From assembly GCA_964371945.1 (NCBI GenBank), contig CAYJPA010000045.1, positions 1 through 47,094 of the forward strand: a DNA stretch of 47,094 bases. The letters are read 5' to 3'. Positions 33,128 to 41,417 of the stretch are shown here, piece after piece. Below the pieces are notes generated by a model. That model did not search any database, was not told where the DNA came from, and worked only from the letters and a program-made list of their open reading frames with translations. This DNA comes from CAYJPA01 sp964371945 (GTDB lineage Bacteria; Chloroflexota; Chloroflexia; Thermomicrobiales; UBA6265). The first letter of the stretch is position 1. Every line of letters begins with the position of its first letter. The translations under genes and the position numbers were made by a program.

Positions 33128-34324
33128 ATGGACTCGATTGCACAAGCGGAGATCGTCGTCATCGGCGGGGGGTTGCTGGGGTGGAGCGCCGCCTACCGAC
33201 TGGCCAAAAGCGGCAGGCGAGTGACCGTTGTCGACCGGTCCGATCATGGGTATGCCACGGCTGCCGGTGCCGGCATCATTGCGCCCGGGACGAGCCTCGC
33301 TGCCCAGCCGGAGTTCTACACGCTCGGGAAGCTCGCGGTCGATTACTACCACACGCTAATTCCGGAGCTTGTCGAGGATGGAGAAAACAGAACGGATTAC
33401 GGAACAGCCGGCATGCTCTTCATCGCCAGGGACGACTCGGAATGGCAGCGGCTGCCGGAAGCACTCCGCCGAATGCAAGAGCGCCGCGAGCAGGGCATCG
33501 GCAATCTCGGCGAGCTTTCGATCGTGGGCAACGCCGCCGCGAAAGAGCTCTTTCCGCCGGTGGTCGATGTGGTCGGAGCGATCTACGTTCCAGACGCGGC
33601 CCGCGTCAACGGCCGCCACCTGCGGGATGCCCTGCGAAACGCCGCGATCAAGCACGGCGCCGGCTCGGTGACGGCAACGGCTGGGGTCGTCCGGCAGGGC
33701 GAGTCTGTCTCCGTGATCGTAGAAGGCGCCATATTTACGCCCGAAGCGGTGGTGATTGCGGGCGGCGCATGGTCGACCGCACTGGCGGAGGCGATGGGGT
33801 TTTCGTTGCCGCTTTATCCACAACGCGGGCAGATCGTCCATTTCGACCTGCCGGACGCGGATACGAGCCACTGGCCGATTCTCGAATGGTTCGGCAGTCA
33901 TTACATCCTGACCTTCCCGACGAATCGGGTGGTTGCGGGCGCAACTCGCGAGCATGACAGTGGATTCGATGTGCGAATGACTGCCGGTGGTGTGCATGAG
34001 GTGCTCGATATCGCGCTGAGTGTTGCGCCGGGTCTCGCGACCGCGACAATTGCGGAAATCCGGATCGGATTGCGACCGTTCTCGCCGGACGGTATTCCGG
34101 TGCTTGGGCGGGCGCCGGGACTCTCGAACGTCTGGCTCTGCACCGGACATGGACCGTCTGGGTTGACGCTTGGTCCGATCTCGGGTGCGCTCGTCGCCGC
34201 ACTCATTAATGGAGAAGCACCGGCGTTCGATCTCAAACCGTACGGACCCGAGCGCTATCAGTTGCCGGAACACCCGCGGGATCTGACCCCGGCAGAGACA
34301 TCGGATGTCGACAAAGTGATCTAG
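33128..34324 (+). CDS. FAD-dependent amino acid oxidase/dehydrogenase (DAO family)
   Basis: 398 aa from ATG 33128, with GAGGA 9 nt upstream; an upstream in-frame start at 33107 adds 7 residues before the FAD site. The dinucleotide motif IVVIGGGLLGWSAAYRLAKSG begins at residue 9, VTVVDRSD closes the fold, and the C-terminal FAD contacts appear in RIGLRPFSPDGIPVLGR and CTGHGPSGLTLGPISG. This is the DadA/glycine oxidase-like DAO family, which oxidises D-amino acids, glycine or N-methyl amino acids. The substrate cannot be assigned. A phosphatase gene follows after 19 bp on the same strand. Confidence 0.88.
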   Translation: MDSIAQAEIVVIGGGLLGWSAAYRLAKSGRRVTVVDRSDHGYATAAGAGIIAPGTSLAAQPEFYTLGKLAVDYYHTLIPELVEDGENRTDYGTAGMLFIARDDSEWQRLPEALRRMQERREQGIGNLGELSIVGNAAAKELFPPVVDVVGAIYVPDAARVNGRHLRDALRNAAIKHGAGSVTATAGVVRQGESVSVIVEGAIFTPEAVVIAGGAWSTALAEAMGFSLPLYPQRGQIVHFDLPDADTSHWPILEWFGSHYILTFPTNRVVAGATREHDSGFDVRMTAGGVHEVLDIALSVAPGLATATIAEIRIGLRPFSPDGIPVLGRAPGLSNVWLCTGHGPSGLTLGPISGALVAALINGEAPAFDLKPYGPERYQLPEHPRDLTPAETSDVDKVI

Positions 34325-34343
34325 ACCGACTTGAAGCACGCGA

Positions 34344-35012
34344 ATGGAGCGATGGGTGGCGATCGAGGCCGTGATTTTCGACATGGACGGGGTGCTGATC
34401 GACTCCGAGGAGCTTTGGCGTGAGGCCGAAGCAGCCGTTTTTCGGTCGGTCGGCATTCCGATGACCGCGGAAGATGGCCGCCTCACGATGGGGCTGCGAA
34501 GTGACGAGGTCGTCGAATACTGGTACGCGCGCCATCCATGGACCGGCCCGTCGAAGATCGAGGTCGACGCCGCAATTAACAAAGGCGTGATCGATCTGAT
34601 CATGGAGCAGGGTGGGATCATGCCAGGAGCGATCGAGGCGATCGATTTGCTGCACCGTGCGGGATACCCGCTCGGTTTGGCGTCCTCGTCGTCGAGTGAG
34701 TTGATTGGGAAGGTGGTGGATAAGCTTGGAGTGCGGGCCAAGCTCTCCGTGCTGCAGTCGGCGGAGCACGAGCCCTACGGCAAGCCACATCCGGCCGTCT
34801 ATATCGAAGCCGCCCGGCGACTTGGGATCGCGCCGGATCGCTGTCTGGCGATCGAAGACTCTCCTGCCGGTCTCCTAGCCGCGAAAGCCGCGCGGATGAG
34901 CTGCCTCGTCGTGCCGGCTCCGGATATGTGGGACGACCGTGGGTTTTGCATCGCGGACGGCGTGTTGCGCTCGCTTACAGAATTTACGCTCGACACAGTT
35001 GCCGGAATCTAG
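34344..35012 (+). CDS. hxpB: HAD-family sugar phosphatase, HxpB-like
   Basis: 222 aa from ATG 34344; a GTG at 34356 with GGAG 6 nt upstream is an equally good start. HAD motif I is FDMDGVLIDSE, with nucleophile and acid Asp both present; motif II is LASSSSSE, motif III the Lys in YGKPHPAVY, and motif IV IEDSPAGLLAA. The cap region reads MGLRSDEVVEYWYARHPWTGPSK, a strong likeness to enterobacterial YniC/HxpB hexitol-phosphate phosphatase, which dephosphorylates 2-deoxyglucose-6-P and sugar alcohol phosphates. It sits 19 bp after the DAO gene. The assignment rests on my memory of the family sequence. Confidence 0.82.
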   Translation: MERWVAIEAVIFDMDGVLIDSEELWREAEAAVFRSVGIPMTAEDGRLTMGLRSDEVVEYWYARHPWTGPSKIEVDAAINKGVIDLIMEQGGIMPGAIEAIDLLHRAGYPLGLASSSSSELIGKVVDKLGVRAKLSVLQSAEHEPYGKPHPAVYIEAARRLGIAPDRCLAIEDSPAGLLAAKAARMSCLVVPAPDMWDDRGFCIADGVLRSLTEFTLDTVAGI

Positions 35013-35067
35013 TGTATTAACGAGGTGGATTTCGAACGCCTGAAATCGCACAAAGGGGTGAGCCGGC

Positions 35068-35709
35068 ATGGTTGACCGTTCCGTTCCCGCGCCTGGTCTG
35101 TTGCGCAAGCTCGAGGGCCTACCCGCGATCTTCTGGGTCGACGTCGCATCCAAGTTGTTGCTGGTTGGGTTGCTGGTCTTTGCGGTTGTCCGCGACGATC
35201 TCCCGCAGTTTCAGGGCAAGGCGATGGTTGGGCGTGCGCTGACCTATCCGATCTCGACGCTCGTTGTTCCGCTCATCTTCTGGTTGGCGTGGCGGAGTGG
35301 ACGGCGTCCCGAGTATCCCTATGGCCTCGACATAACACTCGGCCTGCCGTTTTTGATCGATACCGCCGGAAACGCGCTGAATCTGTACGACACGATCGAG
35401 TGGTGGGACGACTTCAACCATCTGGTGAATTGGGGCATACTCTCCGCCGGATTCGGGCTCTATTTGTTGCAGGTGCGGCTCGGGAAGCTCTCGACCGCGG
35501 GCCTGACGGTCGGGTTTGGAGCGGTGACCGCGATCGTATGGGAAGTGGCGGAATACATCACGTTTATTCGCCACTCGGAAGAATTGCAAACCGCGTATAC
35601 GGACACGCTCGGCGACCTTGGGTTGGGCCTCGCCGGGTCGGCGATTGCCGCCATCTTCATCGCCTGGGTGCTGTGGCCAAGGCGGCAGAGTGATCTGCCA
35701 ACGGTGTAG
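35068..35709 (+). CDS. Six-helix membrane protein, DUF2238-like
   Basis: 213 aa with about six hydrophobic segments (about 23-45, 55-75, 85-100, 115-135, 150-165, 185-205). Conserved polar spots sit near the membrane: YDTIEWWDDFNHLVNW, WEVAEYITF and YTDTLGDLGLGLAGS. This D..H / E..E / DT.GD pattern is like the DUF2238 (YjdF) family of integral membrane proteins, whose function is unknown. It is last in a same-strand series (DAO, phosphatase, membrane protein) with short gaps. A GGTGA-like ribosome site precedes the ATG. Confidence 0.7.
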   Translation: MVDRSVPAPGLLRKLEGLPAIFWVDVASKLLLVGLLVFAVVRDDLPQFQGKAMVGRALTYPISTLVVPLIFWLAWRSGRRPEYPYGLDITLGLPFLIDTAGNALNLYDTIEWWDDFNHLVNWGILSAGFGLYLLQVRLGKLSTAGLTVGFGAVTAIVWEVAEYITFIRHSEELQTAYTDTLGDLGLGLAGSAIAAIFIAWVLWPRRQSDLPTV

Positions 35710-35906
35710 CCGCATGTTCATAGCCGCTGTGCGACGTGTGACAGCTTGAGGATACCGGCTAATCAAGGAGATCCATTTTTGTTCCACGAGGGGCAGTGCG
35801 CCGTTGGCGTCATTCTCAGTGCTGGATGTACTTTGTTGGCGTAGCATTTGGTTTGAACCGGATGCTGGGGCAGGCTCCAAGATCTATTAGGAGAGTCCGG
35901 TTTGTC

Positions 35907-36194
35907 ATGTTGGAACGAAATCTGAAAATAGATTCCGCTGAAATCGCCGAGTTCTGCAAGTGCAAGCACATTCGGAAGCTGTCGATCTTCGGCTCTGCCG
36001 TGCGCGACGATTTTTAACCAGACAGCGATGTCGATGTGCTCATCGAATTCGAACCCGGCAAGACAATGGGTCTGGCATTCTTCGGACTTGGGGATGAGCT
36101 TTCACCACTTTTCGGTGGGCGGACGATAGATTACGGCACTTCAGTTAATCGTTGGGTCCGAGAGCGTGTATTCGCGGAAGCCCAGGTTATCTAA
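35907..36194 (+). pseudogene. MNT-type nucleotidyltransferase with an internal stop
   Basis: From ATG 35907 the frame reads MLERNLKIDSAEIAEFCK, then LSIFGSAVRDDF, a TAA at 36015-36017, and goes on in the same frame as PDSDVDVLIEFEPGKTMGLAFF to a second stop at 36192-36194. The active-site motif of minimal nucleotidyltransferases (GSxxR...SDxDxxV/I) is thus split by one nonsense codon where relatives have Arg. Without it the protein would be about 95 aa, the normal size of MntA antitoxin-type proteins. The usual HEPN partner is absent. The ribosome site is poor. A decayed toxin-antitoxin half is the simplest reading. Confidence 0.75.
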
Positions 36195-36223
36195 GACGCG
36201 AGTGATGCCACGCGTTATCTTAA

Positions 36224-36570
36224 TTATCCCAAAAAGAGCACTGGCAGATAACTTGACGCATGCCAATGATTCGACCTTATGTGTCGTAATGGACTGCACC
36301 CATTCACTCCAAATCGGAGTTCTGTCCAGGGTGAGTGAATAGATTCCTCAAGCTGCCTCTCAACACTCTCTAAGTCCTCGTATAAAAAATCATGGAAGGA
36401 GTCTGGAATTCAGTGGCCAGGGCCGCGATCTCTTGAATCTCTTCTGCTTCTGTACGCAATTCAGTTGAGGCCAGTCGAATCTCTTCATATTCGGCCAAGC
36501 TCAAAGTAGTGCCCTGGTTTGGCGAAAGCAAGTACCCGTTGATGACAATATCAAAGTCAGCCTTGGTCAT
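36224..36570 (-). pseudogene. Small partner gene of the protease, frameshifted at a T6 run
   Basis: From ATG 36570 the first frame encodes 66 aa (MTKADFDIVINGYLLSPNQG..., very acidic and helical around 27-50) and stops at 36370. A -1 shift at the TTTTTT run (36384-36389 on this strand) keeps an open frame for 53 more codons, LYEDLESVERQLEESI then HSPWTELRFG, ending at 36224. The joined product would be about 116 aa and reads like natural protein throughout. The cause could be a 1-nt deletion, a sequencing error or programmed -1 slippage. It starts 10 nt after the SDH_sah protease stop, so the two form an operon. I recognise no family. Confidence 0.55.
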
Positions 36571-36580
36571 TGGAGACTCC

Positions 36581-37750
36581 TTAGTCAGTTGTCAAAACTT
36601 GCTTCCCAGTTTGACCCTCGATTTGCCGTCTTGCGTCTGAAAGATCATGTTGCACCTTGCATCCTGGGCAGGTAAATAGACTATTGGTTGGAAATGGGTG
36701 CATCCCGGGTGCCAATGGTGCATCAGCTTCCAAGTTCGCCTGAATCCTGGACACGTGTCCGCAATTATTGCATGTTAGCTCAAATACGATTGACTTTGGA
36801 TTGGCGTTGCCAGCGGGAGTCGGCGAAGGCACATTTGCGGAAAAGAATCGATAAATCTGTGAAACTGGAGTTTCGAACACTTTGTAGGCATTCGTCTCGA
36901 ACGTCATGTGGAGCAATGCGTGGTAACGGCGGATTGCTTCCGCTAAGGCTGGTTGCTGTGAATAGTCGGTAATCTTAAGTCTCATGGCCTCCAAATCTGC
37001 GATCTTAATTGACCGTGCATGTGTCAACCAATACCGATGGTTGCACAGTTGATTTGCTATCTCACCAGCCCTCTCGTGTTTTTCGGCTTCAGTAACTAAT
37101 TCTCCGCTACTTGAATGGGTGGTCCAATTCTTGAATTTGTATTTCGCCAACCACTCTTTGACCAGCGACTTTGCGAACTGCAGTGCATTTTCGGCTGCTT
37201 GCAACTCGCCAAGAGACATCATGTTTAGTATCGGAATGTAAGCCTTGTTAAGCTGGCCTGTGTCGATAACCTCTTGCTTGATTTTGTCCATCTGCTCTAG
37301 CAGGTTGTCGGCTGAGTAAACCTTGCCTTGCCAGAATAGTTGAGCATCAATGGGACCCAACGCTGAAGCGGGTTCCATAAGAATTTCGTCTCCCGCCATT
37401 GCCACTATCGTGCCTGCGCTCTTTGCCCATCCTGGCACTATTACTGCAACTTCTTGATATTTCCCATGTAGCAATTTGACGATGTCTTCTGCAGTTTCTC
37501 CCGAACCTCCCGGTGTTTCGAGTATGACGTCAAGTGAATCACCGGAGAGGTTTGACAGCTGATCGTTTATAGGCAGGATATCAGCATAGTTCACTGAGGT
37601 TTCCGGTGCCGCCTTCTTCAAGTCAGCAGCGAAAACCAGTACGTCCCGTCCACCCCTTAATTCCGAAATCCTCCTGAGTTGTTCCTTTCTAAGTGCAGCA
37701 AGTTCTTGGAAACTTGGCTGCAAGTCAAGGTACTCTGTGTAAATGCCCAA
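36581..37750 (-). CDS. Clp-class serine protease, SDH_sah type, with C-terminal zinc ribbon
   Basis: 389 aa from TTG 37750, which has GGAGG 5 nt upstream; an earlier TTG at 37762 adds four residues. The N-terminal coiled segment (1-35) precedes a ClpP/SppA-like fold: LDVILETPGGSGETAEDI forms the oxyanion side, and WAKSAGTIVAMAGDEILM holds the nucleophile serine (about 111), followed by LGPIDAQ. This is the serine dehydrogenase proteinase (SDH_sah) family. A helical region follows and then a zinc ribbon, CNNCGH near 325 and CPGC near 365. Ribbon-bearing members are unusual; the ribbon may bind RNA, DNA or a protein target. The base composition is unlike its neighbours. Confidence 0.8.
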   Translation of the reverse strand: MGIYTEYLDLQPSFQELAALRKEQLRRISELRGGRDVLVFAADLKKAAPETSVNYADILPINDQLSNLSGDSLDVILETPGGSGETAEDIVKLLHGKYQEVAVIVPGWAKSAGTIVAMAGDEILMEPASALGPIDAQLFWQGKVYSADNLLEQMDKIKQEVIDTGQLNKAYIPILNMMSLGELQAAENALQFAKSLVKEWLAKYKFKNWTTHSSSGELVTEAEKHERAGEIANQLCNHRYWLTHARSIKIADLEAMRLKITDYSQQPALAEAIRRYHALLHMTFETNAYKVFETPVSQIYRFFSANVPSPTPAGNANPKSIVFELTCNNCGHVSRIQANLEADAPLAPGMHPFPTNSLFTCPGCKVQHDLSDARRQIEGQTGKQVLTTD

Positions 37751-37808
37751 GTCTTCCTCCAACCGACGAACTACTCCAAGCCCAACTTAGCATACCACAT
37801 AGATTCCT

Positions 37809-39035
37809 TCAGGTCGTTGAGGTTTTGCTCGTCGATGATCGGCCGATAATTTCGATATCCTCGTCGCTGAACCCGAGTTCGCGGAGGATTTCTTCGGTGT
37901 GCTGGCCGAGCAGTGGAGGCGCCTGGCGGATTTCGAGATCGGCATTGGAGAAGGAGTAGGGGAAACCGGTCAGGGTGAGTTGTCCGATCGTCGGATGCGA
38001 TACCTCGCGCTTTAGGCGCGAATGCGCGACCTGCGGTTCGGCGAAGACCTCGTCGATCCGGTTGATCGGCCCGCACGGCACCCCGGCGGCGTCGAGCATC
38101 GCGATCAGCTCATGCGTCGTGATCGTCGCGAGCGCGCTGTGCATCACCTCGTAGAGCGCCGGCTTGTTCGTGATCCGGCCGGTGTTGGTCAGAAAGCGAG
38201 GGTCGGCCGCGGCTTCGGTCAGGCCGAGCGCGGAGCAGAAGCGTTGCCAGAGACCGTCGTTGCCGACCGCGATATTGGCGAAGCCGTCCTTGGTCGGAAA
38301 GGTATCGTAGGGGGCGACGATCGGGTGCCCGTTGCCGAGCGCAACCGGCACCTCGCCTGTCGCGAAGTAGGTTCCCGCTTGATAGGTGAGCAGGGCAACC
38401 TGACCGCCGAACATCGACACGTCGATGTACTGTCCTTCGCCCGTTTGTGAGCGGCTGAAGAGCGCGGCAGCGATCGCGTAGGCGGCGAACATACCGGCCC
38501 CGATATCACCGATCGGCACGCCTAATCGGGTCGGCATGCCACCGGTCTCTCCGGTGACGCTCATGATGCCGCCCATCCCCTGGACGATCAGATCGTACGC
38601 GGTGCGATTCGCCGAGGGGCCGGTTTGGCCGAAACCGGAGATCGAAGCGAAGACGAGCCGCGGGTTGCGCGCATGAACCTCGTCCCAGCCGAACCCGAGG
38701 CGAGACATTGTCCCGGGCGAGAAATTTTCTACCAGCACATCGGCACCGTCGATCAAACGCCCGAGCGCTTCCTTACCGGCATCGCTCTTCAGGTCGAGCG
38801 CGATGCTCCGCTTGTTCCTATTAATAGAGAGGAAATAGACCGCCTCGGTTTCGCGGAATGGCGGACCCCAGCCACGGGTGTCGTCGCCTTTTCCGGGCAG
38901 TTCGATCTTGATCACATCGGCGCCGAGATCGCCCAGCATCATCGTGCAGTAGGGACCGGTCATAACCCGGGTGAGATCGACCACGCGAACGCCGGCGAGC
39001 GGCAATCGCTTCAGATCCGATGCGCCTTGATCCAT
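37809..39035 (-). CDS. CaiB/BaiF-family CoA-transferase
   Basis: 408 aa from ATG 39035, chosen because family sequence starts with LPLAGVRVVDLTRVMTGPYCTMMLGDLGADVIKIE; the frame is open to 39158 without family-like sequence. The class III CoA-transferase features are complete: GDDTRGWGPPF, INRNKRSIALDLK, VENFSPGTM, the catalytic aspartate D177 in IGDIGAGM, and the C-terminal SNADLEIRQAPPLLGQHTEEIL. Such enzymes move CoA from succinyl-, formyl- or other acyl-CoA to carboxylic acids such as oxalate or carnitine. The substrate is not assignable. It is divergent from the MerR gene at 39203. Confidence 0.9.
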   Translation of the reverse strand: MDQGASDLKRLPLAGVRVVDLTRVMTGPYCTMMLGDLGADVIKIELPGKGDDTRGWGPPFRETEAVYFLSINRNKRSIALDLKSDAGKEALGRLIDGADVLVENFSPGTMSRLGFGWDEVHARNPRLVFASISGFGQTGPSANRTAYDLIVQGMGGIMSVTGETGGMPTRLGVPIGDIGAGMFAAYAIAAALFSRSQTGEGQYIDVSMFGGQVALLTYQAGTYFATGEVPVALGNGHPIVAPYDTFPTKDGFANIAVGNDGLWQRFCSALGLTEAAADPRFLTNTGRITNKPALYEVMHSALATITTHELIAMLDAAGVPCGPINRIDEVFAEPQVAHSRLKREVSHPTIGQLTLTGFPYSFSNADLEIRQAPPLLGQHTEEILRELGFSDEDIEIIGRSSTSKTSTT

Positions 39036-39126
39036 GAGAGTTGCAGCCCCAGCTTCATTTCGCAAGTGGTCGAATCGGGGCGCGCGGTCGCCGGCCCCGG
39101 CGGTGGATTGTAGCATCGGGTTTATC

Positions 39127-39155
39127 TTGACAGTATGACGTACTACTGATACGAT
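39127..39155 (+). promoter_or_regulatory. Promoter of the MerR-VWA pair
   Basis: TTGACA (39127-39132), 17 bp, TACGAT (39150-39155). It is a strong match in the 167-bp divergent gap, about 48 bp before the TTG start at 39203. Confidence 0.65.
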
Positions 39156-39202
39156 CAAGTCAGTCAGTGGCGCTCCATAAGGTCATTTCGAGGTGAACTA
39201 AG

Positions 39203-39913
39203 TTGGAAAGCAACGAGCGGTATGCAATTTCTGAGCTGGCGGATCAGGCAGATGTTTCAGTGCGGACCGTCCGCTATTACATCCACGAAGGGTTGTTGCC
39301 TCCTGCGGTCACCGCGGGATCACGCAGCTACTACACGCGAGAGCATCTCGACCGATTGCGATTGATCGGCCGGATGAAGGAGAGCTATCTGCCGCTTCGC
39401 GAAATCCGAAAGCATCTCACCGAGCTGGACAACGACTCGATCAGCCGATTAGTCGACGAGGAAATCGTTGAACAGGTCGACGTGGATGAACCGCCAGTGC
39501 CTGAACCCGCGGTTCACCGGATCGAAGAGGCTGGTCAGCGGAGCGGGCGCACCATCGGGTTTGTTTTCGGACAGGAGGATATTCGCTCACCGGAGTCCGG
39601 ACCGAAACCGGCGTCGTCGGCAGCAAATTACATCGCCCGTGTTCTTGGAACGCACTCCCGGCAACGGCCAACACCAACGGTTCACGCCGGCTTGCACTCG
39701 CCTGCACCAGCGGCGTCACCGCACAACCCAAGGTCGCTGCCAAGGCCAAGTCAGCCCGTGCCGGTCGCCCACTCCAACGATTCCGGCACCGCAACCTGGC
39801 GGCGAATCGTGGTCGCGGACGGCGCCGAGCTCTTGATCCGAGAGGATACGTATCAGCGCCGCCGCGACAAGGTCGATTGGCTTGTCGAATGGGCTCGAAA
39901 AGTTCTGGATTGA
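39203..39913 (+). CDS. MerR-family regulator with a long disordered linker
   Basis: 236 aa from TTG 39203, with GAGGTG 7 nt upstream. Residues 5-75 are a MerR helix-turn-helix: YAISELADQADVSVRTVRYYIHEGLLPP, then YYTREHLDRLRLIGRMKE. Residues about 90-195 are rich in Pro, Ser, Arg and Ala and look disordered. The last 35 residues are a small conserved-looking unit, RRIVVADGAELLIREDTYQRRRDKVDWLVEWARKVL. The C-terminal unit could bind a partner. The VWA gene follows after 44 bp on the same strand, suggesting the two work together; the function is not known. Confidence 0.85.
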   Translation: MESNERYAISELADQADVSVRTVRYYIHEGLLPPAVTAGSRSYYTREHLDRLRLIGRMKESYLPLREIRKHLTELDNDSISRLVDEEIVEQVDVDEPPVPEPAVHRIEEAGQRSGRTIGFVFGQEDIRSPESGPKPASSAANYIARVLGTHSRQRPTPTVHAGLHSPAPAASPHNPRSLPRPSQPVPVAHSNDSGTATWRRIVVADGAELLIREDTYQRRRDKVDWLVEWARKVLD

Positions 39914-39917
39914 TGCC

Positions 39918-39938
39918 AGCAGACAGCAGACAGCAGAC
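39918..39938 (+). repeat. Tandem heptamer AGCAGAC x3
   Basis: Three perfect AGCAGAC units followed by the near-unit AACAG, inside the 44-bp spacer between the MerR stop and the VWA ribosome site (AGGAG near 39947). Such a repeat can change copy number by slippage. Confidence 0.8.
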
Positions 39939-39957
39939 AACAGAATAGGAGTTTGAT

Positions 39958-41265
39958 ATGAGTGCAACCGGAGCTGATGGAAACACGAATCCTTCGGGCG
40001 TTCTGATCTCCGCGCAATGGGAAAAGCCCGTTGTCCCTGATACAGGTGGTCAGACCACGATGCTCGTGCGCATCAATGCCATGCAGGCATTGCCCGGACA
40101 GCGGAGAGCGCCGCTGGATGTCGCGTTCGTGCTCGATCGCTCCGGTTCGATGCAGGGCGAAAAGCTGTCGCTCGTGAAGGAAGCGGTCTCGACCGCCACC
40201 GCTCTGCTCCGCGACGAGGATCGGGTCGCACTCGTGATTTACGACCAGACGGTCGAGCGGCTGCAATCGCTGACGGCGGCCACCTCGCGCGCAAAAGCAG
40301 CGCTCCGGCTCGCATTGCATGGCGTGGATGCCGGCGGCGCAACCAATCTTTCCGGGGGCTGGCTGGCCGGTTGCGACGAGCTCGCAAGATCAATGGCGGA
40401 CGATCAGACCGGAGGCCGAATCCGGCGATCGCTCCTGCTCACCGACGGGCTCGCCAACGAGGGAATCACCGGGCAGGAAGAACTTGCCGGACATGCAAGC
40501 TCATTGCGGAAACTCGGTGTCAGCACAACCACACTTGGGGTCGGCCTCGATTTCGACGAGCACCTATTGGCGACGATGGCAGAGGCCGGCGGCGGCAATT
40601 TTCAGTACATCGAAACCGCAAGCCAGGTGCCGGCTTTCTTCCAGGGAGAGCTCGGCGAGCTGCTGTCGGTTGTGGCAACCGGACTGAACGTTTCGATCAC
40701 ACCGCCGGAAGGCGTTCGCGCGCGTCTCATGAATGCCTTCCCGGCGGAACAAACCGGCCGGAAGATCGATGTCGCGGTTGGAGAGGTTCCGGCCGGAACG
40801 GAGATCAATCTCGTTTTTGAGCTCACCGTTGGACCGGGTTCAATTGGAGCTGCGCATCAACTGATGGTTGAAGCTTCCTGGACCGAGCCGGCGATCGATA
40901 AAGCGGGCCGGTTCCGGCAGGCGATGCCGGCGCTGAGAATCGTGTCGAGCGAGGAAGCGGAAGGAACCGCCGCAAACGACGAAGTGCGGGAAGCGGCCGC
41001 GTTGCAGCGGGCAGACGCCGCGCAGCGGGAGGCGATGCGACTCGATCGGGAGGGGCGCCACGTGGAATCACGCGTTCATCTTCGCCAACAGGCAGCGCTT
41101 CTGGCCGCCGCGCCTCAGTCGTCACGAGTCGTCAAGTCGTTCGCGTTCATGGGCAAGTTGGCCGAGACTGACGCTAGCGTGGGATACACGTCCAATGTAC
41201 GCAAGCAGGTGACCTTCGATGCTCACCGGCGTTCCCGTGGCAAGCAGTCGGATTCGGACCAGTAG
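39958..41265 (+). CDS. VWA (von Willebrand factor A) domain protein
   Basis: 435 aa; AGGAG lies 7 nt before the ATG. Residues 50-240 form a VWA domain with a full metal site (MIDAS): DRSGS (D60, S62, S64), T129 in GGATNLSGG and D163 in LLLTDGLANEG. The part after about 245 is beta-rich (VGEVPAGTEINLVFELTVG), like the hub domain of YfbK/CoxE-type VWA proteins, then a charged helix (about 340-395). There is no signal peptide, so it is cytoplasmic or peripheral. VWA proteins bind partners through the metal. With the MerR gene in front it forms a two-gene unit of unknown role; no MoxR ATPase is nearby. Confidence 0.88.
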   Translation: MSATGADGNTNPSGVLISAQWEKPVVPDTGGQTTMLVRINAMQALPGQRRAPLDVAFVLDRSGSMQGEKLSLVKEAVSTATALLRDEDRVALVIYDQTVERLQSLTAATSRAKAALRLALHGVDAGGATNLSGGWLAGCDELARSMADDQTGGRIRRSLLLTDGLANEGITGQEELAGHASSLRKLGVSTTTLGVGLDFDEHLLATMAEAGGGNFQYIETASQVPAFFQGELGELLSVVATGLNVSITPPEGVRARLMNAFPAEQTGRKIDVAVGEVPAGTEINLVFELTVGPGSIGAAHQLMVEASWTEPAIDKAGRFRQAMPALRIVSSEEAEGTAANDEVREAAALQRADAAQREAMRLDREGRHVESRVHLRQQAALLAAAPQSSRVVKSFAFMGKLAETDASVGYTSNVRKQVTFDAHRRSRGKQSDSDQ

Positions 41266-41417
41266 CCTCAATCGTCAACGGTCCATTTGGCGCCGAACAT
41301 GTCACCTCGGGGAGGTGGCGTCGACCGGAAATGACGGCCTCACGGGATTCGTTCGACAATTGGCGCTTTGCCGCGACGATGGGCTCGATGCTTTCCCGAT
41401 GAGTGAGGTGAACACTG

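Larger units (their letters stand above)
35710..37808. other. AT-richer island with broken and unusual genes
   Basis: From about 35710 to 37800 the base composition drops clearly by eye compared with the flanks, and codon use shifts (many AAT, ATT, TTA, TCA). The segment holds a stop-interrupted MNT gene, a frameshifted small gene and the SDH_sah protease. I found no tRNA, integrase or clear direct repeat at its edges. Bases 35710-35906 contain no gene I can support. Recent acquisition and partial decay is the likely history. Confidence 0.6.

Noticed and set aside
35710..35906. Coding remnant left of the MNT gene
   Set aside because: Frames exist on both strands, but composition and translation show nothing recognisable.
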